Below the pieces are notes generated by a model, which worked only from the letters and a program-made list of their open reading frames with translations, had not been told where the DNA came from and did not search any database. Below are positions 43,191-50,953 of a stretch of DNA of 64,000 nucleotides, in pieces. This DNA is from Bacteroidia bacterium (GTDB lineage Bacteria; Bacteroidota; Bacteroidia; B-17B0; Aurantibacillaceae), in NCBI GenBank assembly GCA_022842625.1, contig JALHPG010000007.1:1-64000 (forward strand), read 5' to 3'. The stretch's first letter is position 1, and every line of letters starts with the position of its first letter. The position numbers and the translations under genes were made by a program.

Positions 43191-45686
43191 TCACTGCGAT
43201 CTTTTCCGCCATTTAACCAGTTCAAACCAAATTACGAAAATGAAGCCAAGGCCAACACTTACAGCTAATTGGCGAAGTGATAAAGTTTCGAATTGAAAAA
43301 ATTTAGCGAGCGGGGTAATGTAAAGTAGTAATCCGGAAATAGTGATAGTTATCCCAATAATAAGTAAGACCAAATTATTTTTATACTTTAAGGTGGTAAT
43401 AACGGAATAATAAAACGAGCGGTTTACAAGCGTTAAAAATATGTTAGAAGAAATTAGCACTGTAAAAACCATTGACCTTGTGGTTGCTTCGCTTAAACCG
43501 CTTGTTACTGCATATTGATAAGCCAATAAGCTACCCACAGCAATCATTAAACCCTGAAATATACTATTCGCTAATTCTTTCCAATTAAAAAAAGTATTTG
43601 TAAAAATTCGAGGTTTTTGATTCATCGTGTTTTTTTCAATGGGCTCATTTTCATAAATAATGGAGCAAGTTGGACCCATAATTAATTCTAAAAAAATAAC
43701 ATGAATGGGAGAAAAAATATTAGGATATATCCAGCCAAAGGCCAAGGGAATAAATACGGTTAAAATAATTGGAATGTGAATTGAGATAATATATTGGATA
43801 GCTTTTTTTAGGTTGGTGTAAATTTTCCTACCCATTGCAACAGCATCAACCATTTTTGACAGATCGTCCTCAACTAAAATAAGCGAGGCCGCCTGCTTGG
43901 CAATTTCTGTTCCTTTTTTGCCCATTGCAATACCTATATGCGCGGCTTTTAAGGCAGGCCCGTCATTTACACCATCTCCTGTCATTGCCACAATTTGATC
44001 TTTAGCCTTTAAAGCATTAATTATCTTCAACTTGGCATCCGGAAACATTCGTGTAAAAATATGTGTATCCATAACACGCGTCTGTAATTCCGTATCGGAT
44101 AATTTCATTAGATCATCGCCTGTTAAACTTTTTTCGTATCCCCTAAACCCAATTTGTTTTGCAATGGCGATTGTGGTAGCAGCATTATCACCGGTAACGA
44201 TCTTAACCGTTATACCAGCCTTATAAAAGTTTTCAAAAACCTGTTGAATATTTTTTTTAGGAGGATCGTAAAAAGCTACCAAACCTTTAAATTGAAATTT
44301 AAATTCTTGTTGGTGCTCCGGAAACTTATCTCCTGTAAAAACCGCTTGGCCAACACCAAGCACGCGAAATCCATCCGCCGTCATAACATGAATAGCCGCT
44401 TCAATTTGTTGTTTTTCATTATCGGTAAGGCCAGACACATTCATCATAGCCTCAGGCGCACCTTTAGCAGCAATGATTCTTTTTCCACCCTTGTTTTCAA
44501 ACAAATGCGTCATCATTGGCGGCTTACCTCCTAAAGGATATTCGTGTGTCATTTTAAATTCGGGTCTTTCGTCATGCGAAATTGAATTTGAATAGGCCTT
44601 GTGCAGAGCAATTTCCATAGGATCGAACGGAATGGGTTCGCTAGCCCACATAGCAAGTGTGATCAGTTCTTTTTCGTCATCAGCCAAAGAATTTTCAGGC
44701 TCTGAAATTTTTTGCGTTTTTAAAACAAACAACTTTGCCAGGCTCATTTTATTTTCGGTAATAGTTCCAGTTTTATCGGTGCAAATAACGGTTGCGCTTC
44801 CCAAAGTTTCTACCGTTTTCATTTGCTTTACAACAATGCCCATTTTCATTAATCGCCATGCTCCAAGTGCCATAAAGGTTGTAAAGGCTACAGGGATCTC
44901 TTCCGGCAAAATACTCATAGCAATAGTAAGCGCTTTTATAAAACTGTCCAGAACATCGAATGAGCGAAAAAAATTCATTGCCCAAACAATAACAAAAACA
45001 ATTGCACCGGCAATCACTAACTTCTTCACGAAATTATTTACCTGCAATTCTAAGGGTGTTTTTTCTTCTTTTATACTTTCAAGACTTTTTCCAATTTTAC
45101 CCAATTTAGTTTGGTTACCAATAGCGGTTACAGTTGCGATTGCTAAACCCCCGGAAACATTTGTGCCTTTATAAATTAAATTATCTTGGGTAGTTTTATC
45201 TTTATAAACAGAAAAAGATTCTCCCGTAAGAATAGATTCATTCACTGAAAAATCGTTTGAGTGCACAATTACGCCGTCGGCAGAAATAGCAGCGCCTTCC
45301 TCCACCATCAAACTATCTCCAACTACCAGATCATCGCTTTTTATTTCTATTATTTGTCCATTACGAATAACCTTACAATTAGGCTGTGTAAATGTTTTTA
45401 GTTTCTCTAATGCGTTTCTGCTTCTAGAATCTTGATATAATGAAATAGCAGAAACAATAATAATTGCAGCTGCAAGAAAAAGACCATCGTCTATATTTCC
45501 ACTTACAAAATATATAGATGATGCAAAAAGCAGCAATACAACCATTGGTTCTTTAACAATACTTTTAACAGCATCTAAAAAACCATTTTCTTTTTTATAT
45601 TCTAATGTGTTTTGTCCAAACTTGGTTCTTGATTCAATAACTTCAGCATCTGTTAAGCCGTTTATATTGAAACTATTTGTAGACAT
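43191..45686 (-). CDS. Cation-transporting P-type ATPase (P2 type)
   Basis: An 831-residue P-type ATPase. D304 in DKTGTITE is phosphorylated. TGES is in the actuator domain and MTGDGVNDGPALK is the hinge. MSILPEEIPVA replaces the PEGLP of calcium pumps in helix 4. The C-terminal half has six hydrophobic segments. It lacks heavy-metal-binding domains and CPC, so it is a P2-type pump for calcium, magnesium or another light cation rather than copper. It follows the beta-CASP gene by 47 bases on the same strand. Confidence 0.9.
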   Translation of the reverse strand: MSTNSFNINGLTDAEVIESRTKFGQNTLEYKKENGFLDAVKSIVKEPMVVLLLFASSIYFVSGNIDDGLFLAAAIIIVSAISLYQDSRSRNALEKLKTFTQPNCKVIRNGQIIEIKSDDLVVGDSLMVEEGAAISADGVIVHSNDFSVNESILTGESFSVYKDKTTQDNLIYKGTNVSGGLAIATVTAIGNQTKLGKIGKSLESIKEEKTPLELQVNNFVKKLVIAGAIVFVIVWAMNFFRSFDVLDSFIKALTIAMSILPEEIPVAFTTFMALGAWRLMKMGIVVKQMKTVETLGSATVICTDKTGTITENKMSLAKLFVLKTQKISEPENSLADDEKELITLAMWASEPIPFDPMEIALHKAYSNSISHDERPEFKMTHEYPLGGKPPMMTHLFENKGGKRIIAAKGAPEAMMNVSGLTDNEKQQIEAAIHVMTADGFRVLGVGQAVFTGDKFPEHQQEFKFQFKGLVAFYDPPKKNIQQVFENFYKAGITVKIVTGDNAATTIAIAKQIGFRGYEKSLTGDDLMKLSDTELQTRVMDTHIFTRMFPDAKLKIINALKAKDQIVAMTGDGVNDGPALKAAHIGIAMGKKGTEIAKQAASLILVEDDLSKMVDAVAMGRKIYTNLKKAIQYIISIHIPIILTVFIPLAFGWIYPNIFSPIHVIFLELIMGPTCSIIYENEPIEKNTMNQKPRIFTNTFFNWKELANSIFQGLMIAVGSLLAYQYAVTSGLSEATTRSMVFTVLISSNIFLTLVNRSFYYSVITTLKYKNNLVLLIIGITITISGLLLYITPLAKFFQFETLSLRQLAVSVGLGFIFVIWFELVKWRKRSQ

Positions 45687-45733
45687 TTTATATTTTGCTT
45701 TAGGTTAAGCCGGTAATAAATTTTCGTTTAATT

Positions 45734-47140
45734 TCAACTTAAAACAAATGGTTCATTTCTATTTGGAATAACAACGTCTAAATAACCCAGGGTAAGTAAC
45801 TTTTGTTTAAACGAAATTTTTGCCTCTAAATCGCCATGCACTAGAAACATTTTTTTAATTTTTGTCTTATCTTGACAAGAGAGGAAACGAATGAGTTCAT
45901 TATAATCAGCGTGCGCACTGTAAGAATCGATAACCTCAACGTCAGCATTTAGCTCAAACAATTCTCCAAAGATCTTCACATTTTTTTCTTTATCTTTTAT
46001 TTTTCTACCAAGGGAGTTTGGAGTACAATACCCAACAACCAAAATTGTATTTTTTGAGTCGGAGATAGTGTGCGCTAAATGATGTTTGATTCGACCGGCA
46101 TCCATCATACCTGAAGCGGAAATAATAATACATGGCTCGGAATTCTTATTTAAAGCCATTGAATCAACCTGCTCTCGAATGTAAACTAAGTTACTAAAAC
46201 CAAAGGGGTCAGGATCTGTTTTAATATACTCCTGTAGTTTATCATTAAAACAGGTTACATTTTTACGCATAATATTTGTAATATTTGTTGATAGCGGACT
46301 ATCTACATATATTTTAATATTTGGTAACAGTCCTTTGTTTTTTAGTTTATCTAAAACAAAAACGATCTCTTGAGTTCGCCCTAAACTAAAAGCGGGAATA
46401 ATAAGTTTTCCCTTTTTTTCAAGGCAGGTATTCTTAACAACTTGTAGCAAATGCATTTCTGCATCTATATCCACCTCATGCAACCTATCGCCATAAGTTG
46501 ATTCGCAAATTATATAATCTGCCTGAGGAAACACTTCAGGGTCGCGCAAAAGCATATCATTATACTTACCAACATCACCGCTAAAGGTTAAGCGAATTAT
46601 TTTGTTTGTTTTATCTATTAACTTTAAATTAACTACAGCGCTGCCTAAAATATGTCCGGCATCGGTATATAATAGTGAAACTTCATCATTTAAATAAAAT
46701 TCTGCGTGATATGGAATTGTTTTAAAGTGCTTTAAACAGCGTTCAACATCTTTTGTAGTATATAAGGGTTCAAGTAATTCTTCATTATTTTGTTTTCGTC
46801 TTTTATTTACAAACTCAATATCGTTTTCATGAATTTTAGCACTATCCATTAATAAAACTTCCACAACTTCTAAGGTTGGGGGGGTGCAATAAATGGTTCC
46901 TAAAAAACCTTGTTTTACTAAAAGCGGTAAATTACCTGAGTGATCAATATGAGCATGTGATAAAATTACAGCATCGATTTTTTCCGGATCAAAGCCCAGA
47001 CTTCGATTCATAACAGTAGTTTCTTTTCCTAAACCCTGGTATAAACCACAATCTAACAAAACCATAAATCCTTTATCTGTTTGGATCAAATGTTTACTTC
47101 CTGTAACGGTTTCTGTAGCCCCAATAAATTTTACTTGCAT
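45734..47140 (-). CDS. Beta-CASP MBL-fold RNA nuclease
   Basis: A 468-residue metallo-beta-lactamase/beta-CASP protein. GATETVTGSKHLI and LLDCGLYQG start the fold, SHAHIDHSG carries the zinc HxHxDH, FSGDVGKY and CESTYGD follow. AFSLGRTQEIV, SASGMMDAGRI and a final HGDLEA give the beta-CASP motifs A-C. This family includes YSH1/TTHA0252-like ribonucleases. Its start (ATG 47140) nearly coincides with the predicted transcription start. It is expressed divergently from the Usp gene at 47264 across a shared 123-base region. Confidence 0.9.
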   Translation of the reverse strand: MQVKFIGATETVTGSKHLIQTDKGFMVLLDCGLYQGLGKETTVMNRSLGFDPEKIDAVILSHAHIDHSGNLPLLVKQGFLGTIYCTPPTLEVVEVLLMDSAKIHENDIEFVNKRRKQNNEELLEPLYTTKDVERCLKHFKTIPYHAEFYLNDEVSLLYTDAGHILGSAVVNLKLIDKTNKIIRLTFSGDVGKYNDMLLRDPEVFPQADYIICESTYGDRLHEVDIDAEMHLLQVVKNTCLEKKGKLIIPAFSLGRTQEIVFVLDKLKNKGLLPNIKIYVDSPLSTNITNIMRKNVTCFNDKLQEYIKTDPDPFGFSNLVYIREQVDSMALNKNSEPCIIISASGMMDAGRIKHHLAHTISDSKNTILVVGYCTPNSLGRKIKDKEKNVKIFGELFELNADVEVIDSYSAHADYNELIRFLSCQDKTKIKKMFLVHGDLEAKISFKQKLLTLGYLDVVIPNRNEPFVLS

Positions 47141-47143
47141 AAG

Positions 47144-47151
47144 CAAATGTA
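47144..47151 (-). promoter_or_regulatory. -7 element of the beta-CASP gene
   Basis: On the minus strand these bases read TACATTTG, a perfect TAnnTTTG, only 3 bases before the ATG at 47140. The predicted transcription start is about 47140, so the mRNA would be leaderless. This also argues against the TTG at 47146 as the start, since it lies inside the element. Confidence 0.55.
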
Positions 47152-47204
47152 AAGAATTTTAAAATAGGAATTCTGCATAAAAAAATCCTAATCATGTTAT
47201 ATAG

Positions 47205-47247
47205 TGACCATAATCATTTTAAAGGGCGGTTAAAATAAATATGTTTG
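47205..47247 (+). promoter_or_regulatory. Crp/Fnr-type class II promoter of the Usp gene
   Basis: TGACCATAATCA (47205-47216) with its centre exactly 29.5 bp before TATGTTTG (47240-47247), a perfect -7 element. At 47183-47194, 22 bp upstream, AAATCCTAATCA keeps only the right half-site. The predicted start is near 47251, with a leader of about 13 bases. Confidence 0.85.
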
Positions 47248-47263
47248 CTGTAAAAGAAATAAT

Positions 47264-48094
47264 ATGACTAAAATATTGGTTCCATTAGATTTTTCGAAAT
47301 CATCAGATAACGCACTTGATTATGCAATAGGTTTAGCAAGTTTTTTGGCGGCCGACATTGTTCTACTGCACGTTGAGTCTATTTATTTATATAATCTTGA
47401 TAGTACAATTCTTACCAATACTATTGAAGATAAAATTGAAATAAGTCGTAATATCTTAAAAGAAAAAGCCGCGAAAATTAGAAAGGAGAACATGAGTATT
47501 TCGAATGTAGAATATCATGTTGAGGCCGGAAATGTTGAAAAAACAATATCCGATTACATTACAAATTACAGAATAGATTTTGTTGTTATGGGCATAAGTG
47601 AACCAAAGACTAGCCCTGCTAAACAGTTATTTGGAAGCACGGTTCTTCCTATTTCTAAAAACTCAGAAGCACCTGTTTTTGTTATTCCTGAAGATTACAA
47701 GTATAAAAAAATTCAAACTATCGCCTACGCAAGTGAATACAGCAGTGACATTAAACAACATAATGGTTTATTTCAAATAAAATTCCTTAATAAATTGTTT
47801 GATTCAAAATTAAATGTGTTACATGTCATTCCTCAAAACCATGTTCTAAATGAAGTTGAAACTGAGGCCGATCAATACGTAGAAGAGACCTTAGAAGAAA
47901 CTAATCACAAAACCTTTATTCTATCAGAAAATAAGGCGAGTAATGCCTTATTAGATTTTGTTAATAAAAATGAGGTAGATTTAATGGTTGTTGAGCCAAA
48001 AAAACATTCATTTTTCCATAAATTATTCTACCCTAGCACTACAAAAGAGGTAGCTTTTAAAAGTCCTGTTCCGGTTCTGACCATTAAAAGTTAA
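47264..48094 (+). CDS. Universal stress protein (tandem Usp)
   Basis: A 276-residue two-domain Usp, starting ILVPLDFSKSSDNALDYAIGLA. In the first domain the ATP motif is GISEPKTSPAKQLFGST, where the second glycine is replaced, so nucleotide binding is doubtful. The second domain spans about 148-276 and ends PVLTI. It is monocistronic, with its own FNR-like promoter. Confidence 0.85.
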   Translation: MTKILVPLDFSKSSDNALDYAIGLASFLAADIVLLHVESIYLYNLDSTILTNTIEDKIEISRNILKEKAAKIRKENMSISNVEYHVEAGNVEKTISDYITNYRIDFVVMGISEPKTSPAKQLFGSTVLPISKNSEAPVFVIPEDYKYKKIQTIAYASEYSSDIKQHNGLFQIKFLNKLFDSKLNVLHVIPQNHVLNEVETEADQYVEETLEETNHKTFILSENKASNALLDFVNKNEVDLMVVEPKKHSFFHKLFYPSTTKEVAFKSPVPVLTIKS

Positions 48095-48192
48095 TTGCTA
48101 TTGTTTTAGGATGCATTAATCCGATAAAGGTGGTCATAACATTAGGCATAATTAATAAACCTTATGTTTTTTGCCATTAAAATTTCCAAATT

Positions 48193-48257
48193 TGACCTTT
48201 ATCACAAAATAAACTGATAATTATCATCCTACACCCTTTTAGATACATGTAAGTTTA
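48193..48257 (+). promoter_or_regulatory. Crp/Fnr-type class II promoter of ccoI
   Basis: Two palindromes, TGACCTTTATCA (48193-48204) and TGATAATTATCA (48215-48226, fully symmetric), with centres 22 bp apart. The second is 29.5 bp from TAAGTTTA (48250-48257). The predicted transcription start is about 48261, one base from the GTG start codon. Confidence 0.85.
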
Positions 48258-48261
48258 CGCC

Positions 48262-50676
48262 GTGAAAACGACGGAAAACACACAGGTAAAAACCACATGC
48301 TATCACTGCGGTGAGGATGTGCAAAACACCAACTTCCAAATTGAAAGCAAAAAATTTTGTTGCAGAGGCTGTCAAACTGTTTATGAAATAATAAACAAAA
48401 ATAATTTATGCACCTATTACGATCTTGAGAACAAGCCCGGTATTAACCAAAAACAAGAGGTTAGAATCGGAAAGTTTGATTTTTTGGATGACGCACAGAT
48501 CATCAATAAACTGATCCATTTTCAGGATGAAAAACATCAGCATGTGATCTTTTATTTACCGCAAATGCACTGCAGTTCTTGTATTTGGATCTTAGAACAC
48601 TTAAACAAGATCGATGAAGGTATTATAAAATCACAAGTTGATTTCATAAAAAAAGAAGTTACGGTTATTTACGATTTCCACCGATCATCGTTAAAAAAAG
48701 TAGCCGAAACACTAACCATCATTGGTTATGAGCCGCATATCAGCCTAAATGATGTTAGTGCAAGTAAAATAAAAAAATACGATACCACAAGGATCGTAAA
48801 ATTAGGCATTGCCGGTTTTTGTTTTGGCAATATTATGATGTTAAGCTTTCCTGAATATTTTTCGCTGGGAGAGTTAGAAGATCCTGCCCTTAAACAGTGG
48901 TTTAATTATTTAAATTTATTTTTATCTCTGCCTGTATTTTTTTATTCAGCCTCTGAATTTTTTATTTCAGGTTATAAAGGTCTTCGCCAAAAATTTTTAA
49001 ATATTGATGCGCCAATTGCCTTAGCGGTACTAATTACTTTTACTAGAAGTGTGTATGAGATAATTTCTAATACAGGCGCCGGTTATTTAGATTCTATGAG
49101 TGGCATTGTGTTTTTTATGCTTGTTGGTCGCTATTTTCAAAACAAAACCTACCAAAGTATTTCGTTCGACAGAGATTTTACTTCCTATTTCCCATTAGGG
49201 GTTAGTGTTATAAATCCCGATGGTTCTGATAAACAGATCTCTGTTGCAGATCTAAAAGTTGGCGATAGAATAAAAATTCATAACGAAGAGATCGTTCCGG
49301 CCGATTCAATTTTATTTTTAGGCAAAGCAACGGTTGATTATAGTTTTGTTACGGGTGAATCTTTACCTGTCGAAAAATCAATTGGAGAGATCGTTTATGC
49401 AGGCGGCAAACAAACCTCAGGGGCAATAGAATTAGAAGTGGTAAAAGAGGTTTCGCAAAGTTATTTAACTCAATTATGGAACAATGAAGCCTTTACTGAA
49501 AATAAGGAAGAAAAAAACGTTTCTTTTATCCATAAAGTAAGTAGATACTTCACCTATATTTTATTTTCTATTGCGCTTATTTCAGCGGTTTATTGGATGA
49601 CAAACGACCCTTCAAAAGTTTGGGGAGCAGTTACCGCCGTTTTAATTGTTGCCTGCCCTTGCGCATTATTGCTAAGTTCTACATTTACTAACGGTAATAT
49701 GCTTCGAATACTAAATAAGTATAAATTATATATTAAAAATGCGGCTGTTATTGAAAACATGTCGGATATTGATACTATTGTGTTTGATAAAACAGGTACT
49801 ATTACCGAACAAGGCAAATCTGAGATCATTTATCAAGGCCAGAGTTTATCGGCCGAACAATCACAACTGATTCGATCTTTAGCATCTCAATCAAATCATC
49901 CTTTAAGTAAAAGCGTAGTTTCATTTTTACCGATATCTAAACGATTGAATGTAAAAAATTACAAAGAATTTAAAGGCTTCGGAACATCTGCTACCATTAA
50001 CGATCATTTTATTAAAATGGGTTCTTCTGAATTTGTTTTAGGTAAAAATTCAACGCATCTTAATTCAGGAAGCAGGGTTTATATAAGTATAGATGATGAA
50101 TTTATAGGTCATTATGTAGTTAAAAATGCTTACCGCGAAGGGTTAGAAAAGATCATAACATCATTAGGGTCAAATTTTGAATTAAAAATTTTATCGGGCG
50201 ATAATGCCTCAGAAGAAGGGTATTTAAAAAATTTATTTGGCGCTAAAACAGAAATGCTGTTTAACCAAAAGCCTGAAGATAAATTAGCTTTCATTAAAAA
50301 ACTCCAAAACAGCAATAAAAAAGTTTTAATGATAGGAGATGGCTTGAACGACGCGGGCGCCTTAAAACAAAGTAATGTAGGAATAGCAATTAGCGACGAT
50401 ACCAATAATTTTTCGCCGGCATGCGATGCTGTTTTATCAGGAAAAAATTTCTTTTTACTAAAAGAACTTATTAATTATTGCAGAAAAGAAAAAACGATCG
50501 TTTTCTCAAGTTTTGTGCTATCAATCTTATACAATTTTGTCGGCTTATTTTTTGCTGTTCAGGGCGATTTAAAACCTGTAATTGCAGCCATTTTAATGCC
50601 AATTAGCTCCATTAGCATTGTTCTTTTAACTACAGGATTAAGCACGTTTTATGAAAGAAAATTAAATAGAACATGA
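48262..50676 (+). CDS. ccoI: Copper-transporting P1B ATPase of cbb3 oxidase assembly
   Basis: An 804-residue P1B-type ATPase. An N-terminal cysteine-rich segment (CYHCGEDV, CCRGCQTVYE) precedes a heavy-metal domain with CSSC (MHCSSCIWIL). VACPCALLL is the CPC transport motif, D509 in DKTGTITE is phosphorylated, and GDGLNDAGAL is the hinge. The N-terminal double cysteine domain marks the FixI/CcoI group that loads copper for cbb3 oxidase. The GTG start is forced: an in-frame TAA lies at 48250-48252 and no ATG is nearby. It ends 72 bases before ccoS. Confidence 0.93.
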   Translation: MKTTENTQVKTTCYHCGEDVQNTNFQIESKKFCCRGCQTVYEIINKNNLCTYYDLENKPGINQKQEVRIGKFDFLDDAQIINKLIHFQDEKHQHVIFYLPQMHCSSCIWILEHLNKIDEGIIKSQVDFIKKEVTVIYDFHRSSLKKVAETLTIIGYEPHISLNDVSASKIKKYDTTRIVKLGIAGFCFGNIMMLSFPEYFSLGELEDPALKQWFNYLNLFLSLPVFFYSASEFFISGYKGLRQKFLNIDAPIALAVLITFTRSVYEIISNTGAGYLDSMSGIVFFMLVGRYFQNKTYQSISFDRDFTSYFPLGVSVINPDGSDKQISVADLKVGDRIKIHNEEIVPADSILFLGKATVDYSFVTGESLPVEKSIGEIVYAGGKQTSGAIELEVVKEVSQSYLTQLWNNEAFTENKEEKNVSFIHKVSRYFTYILFSIALISAVYWMTNDPSKVWGAVTAVLIVACPCALLLSSTFTNGNMLRILNKYKLYIKNAAVIENMSDIDTIVFDKTGTITEQGKSEIIYQGQSLSAEQSQLIRSLASQSNHPLSKSVVSFLPISKRLNVKNYKEFKGFGTSATINDHFIKMGSSEFVLGKNSTHLNSGSRVYISIDDEFIGHYVVKNAYREGLEKIITSLGSNFELKILSGDNASEEGYLKNLFGAKTEMLFNQKPEDKLAFIKKLQNSNKKVLMIGDGLNDAGALKQSNVGIAISDDTNNFSPACDAVLSGKNFFLLKELINYCRKEKTIVFSSFVLSILYNFVGLFFAVQGDLKPVIAAILMPISSISIVLLTTGLSTFYERKLNRT

Positions 50677-50738
50677 CATAAGTCAGTATTCAAATTGATA
50701 AAAGTCAAGCATAAGAATTTTTAACAAAACTATATTTA
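50674..50738 (+). promoter_or_regulatory. Crp/Fnr-type class II promoter of the cbb3 operon
   Basis: Two palindromes: TGACATAAGTCA (50674-50685, overlapping the ccoI stop) and TGATAAAAGTCA (50696-50707, with a full FNR-like TTGAT-N4-GTCAA). Centres are 22 bp apart and the second is 29.5 bp before TATATTTA (50731-50738). The leader to the ccoS ATG at 50749 is about 7 bases. Confidence 0.88.
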
Positions 50739-50748
50739 CAATCGAAAA

Positions 50749-50952
50749 ATGGGAGCAATTTTTATAATGATAGGAGCAAGTTTAGCATTAGCAATAGGCT
50801 TTTTGATTGCTTTTATTTGGTCAGTAAAAAATAATCAATATCAAGACGATTATACGCCGTCAGTGAGGATGTTGTTTGACAATACTACTGTTCAAAAAAC
50901 AGATCTTAATACAACTCAAGAAACAAATAATAACACAAAAAAAACAAAATAA
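50749..50952 (+). CDS. ccoS: Cbb3 oxidase maturation protein CcoS
   Basis: A 67-residue single-helix membrane protein. MGAIFIMIGASLALAIGFL is the transmembrane segment, followed by FIWSVKNNQYQDDYTP, the CcoS signature of a Trp and basic-acidic stretch just after the helix. CcoS is needed for cofactor insertion into cbb3 oxidase. It is first in the operon, and ccoNO starts 1 base after its stop. Confidence 0.88.
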   Translation: MGAIFIMIGASLALAIGFLIAFIWSVKNNQYQDDYTPSVRMLFDNTTVQKTDLNTTQETNNNTKKTK

Positions 50953-50953
50953 T

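Noticed and set aside
44599-45174. 191-codon open frame on the plus strand opposite the P-type ATPase gene
   Set aside because: It lies entirely inside a well-supported gene on the other strand, has no domain and no promoter, and its length follows from the composition of the ATPase sequence.
48131-48145. TGGTCATAACATTA upstream of ccoI, at first taken as a third operator
   Set aside because: It lacks the TGA half-site and symmetry, and its spacing does not fit the 22-bp pattern of the others.
48147-48172. CATAA ... TTATG hairpin with a T-run after the Usp gene
   Set aside because: The 5-bp all-A/T-rich stem with a 10-base loop is too weak to call a terminator.
50876-50953. Upstream extension of the ccoNO frame to an ATG at 50876
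   Set aside because: It overlaps ccoS for 77 bases and adds a Lys/Gln-rich segment unlike any CcoN N-terminus; the ATG at 50954 is preferred.
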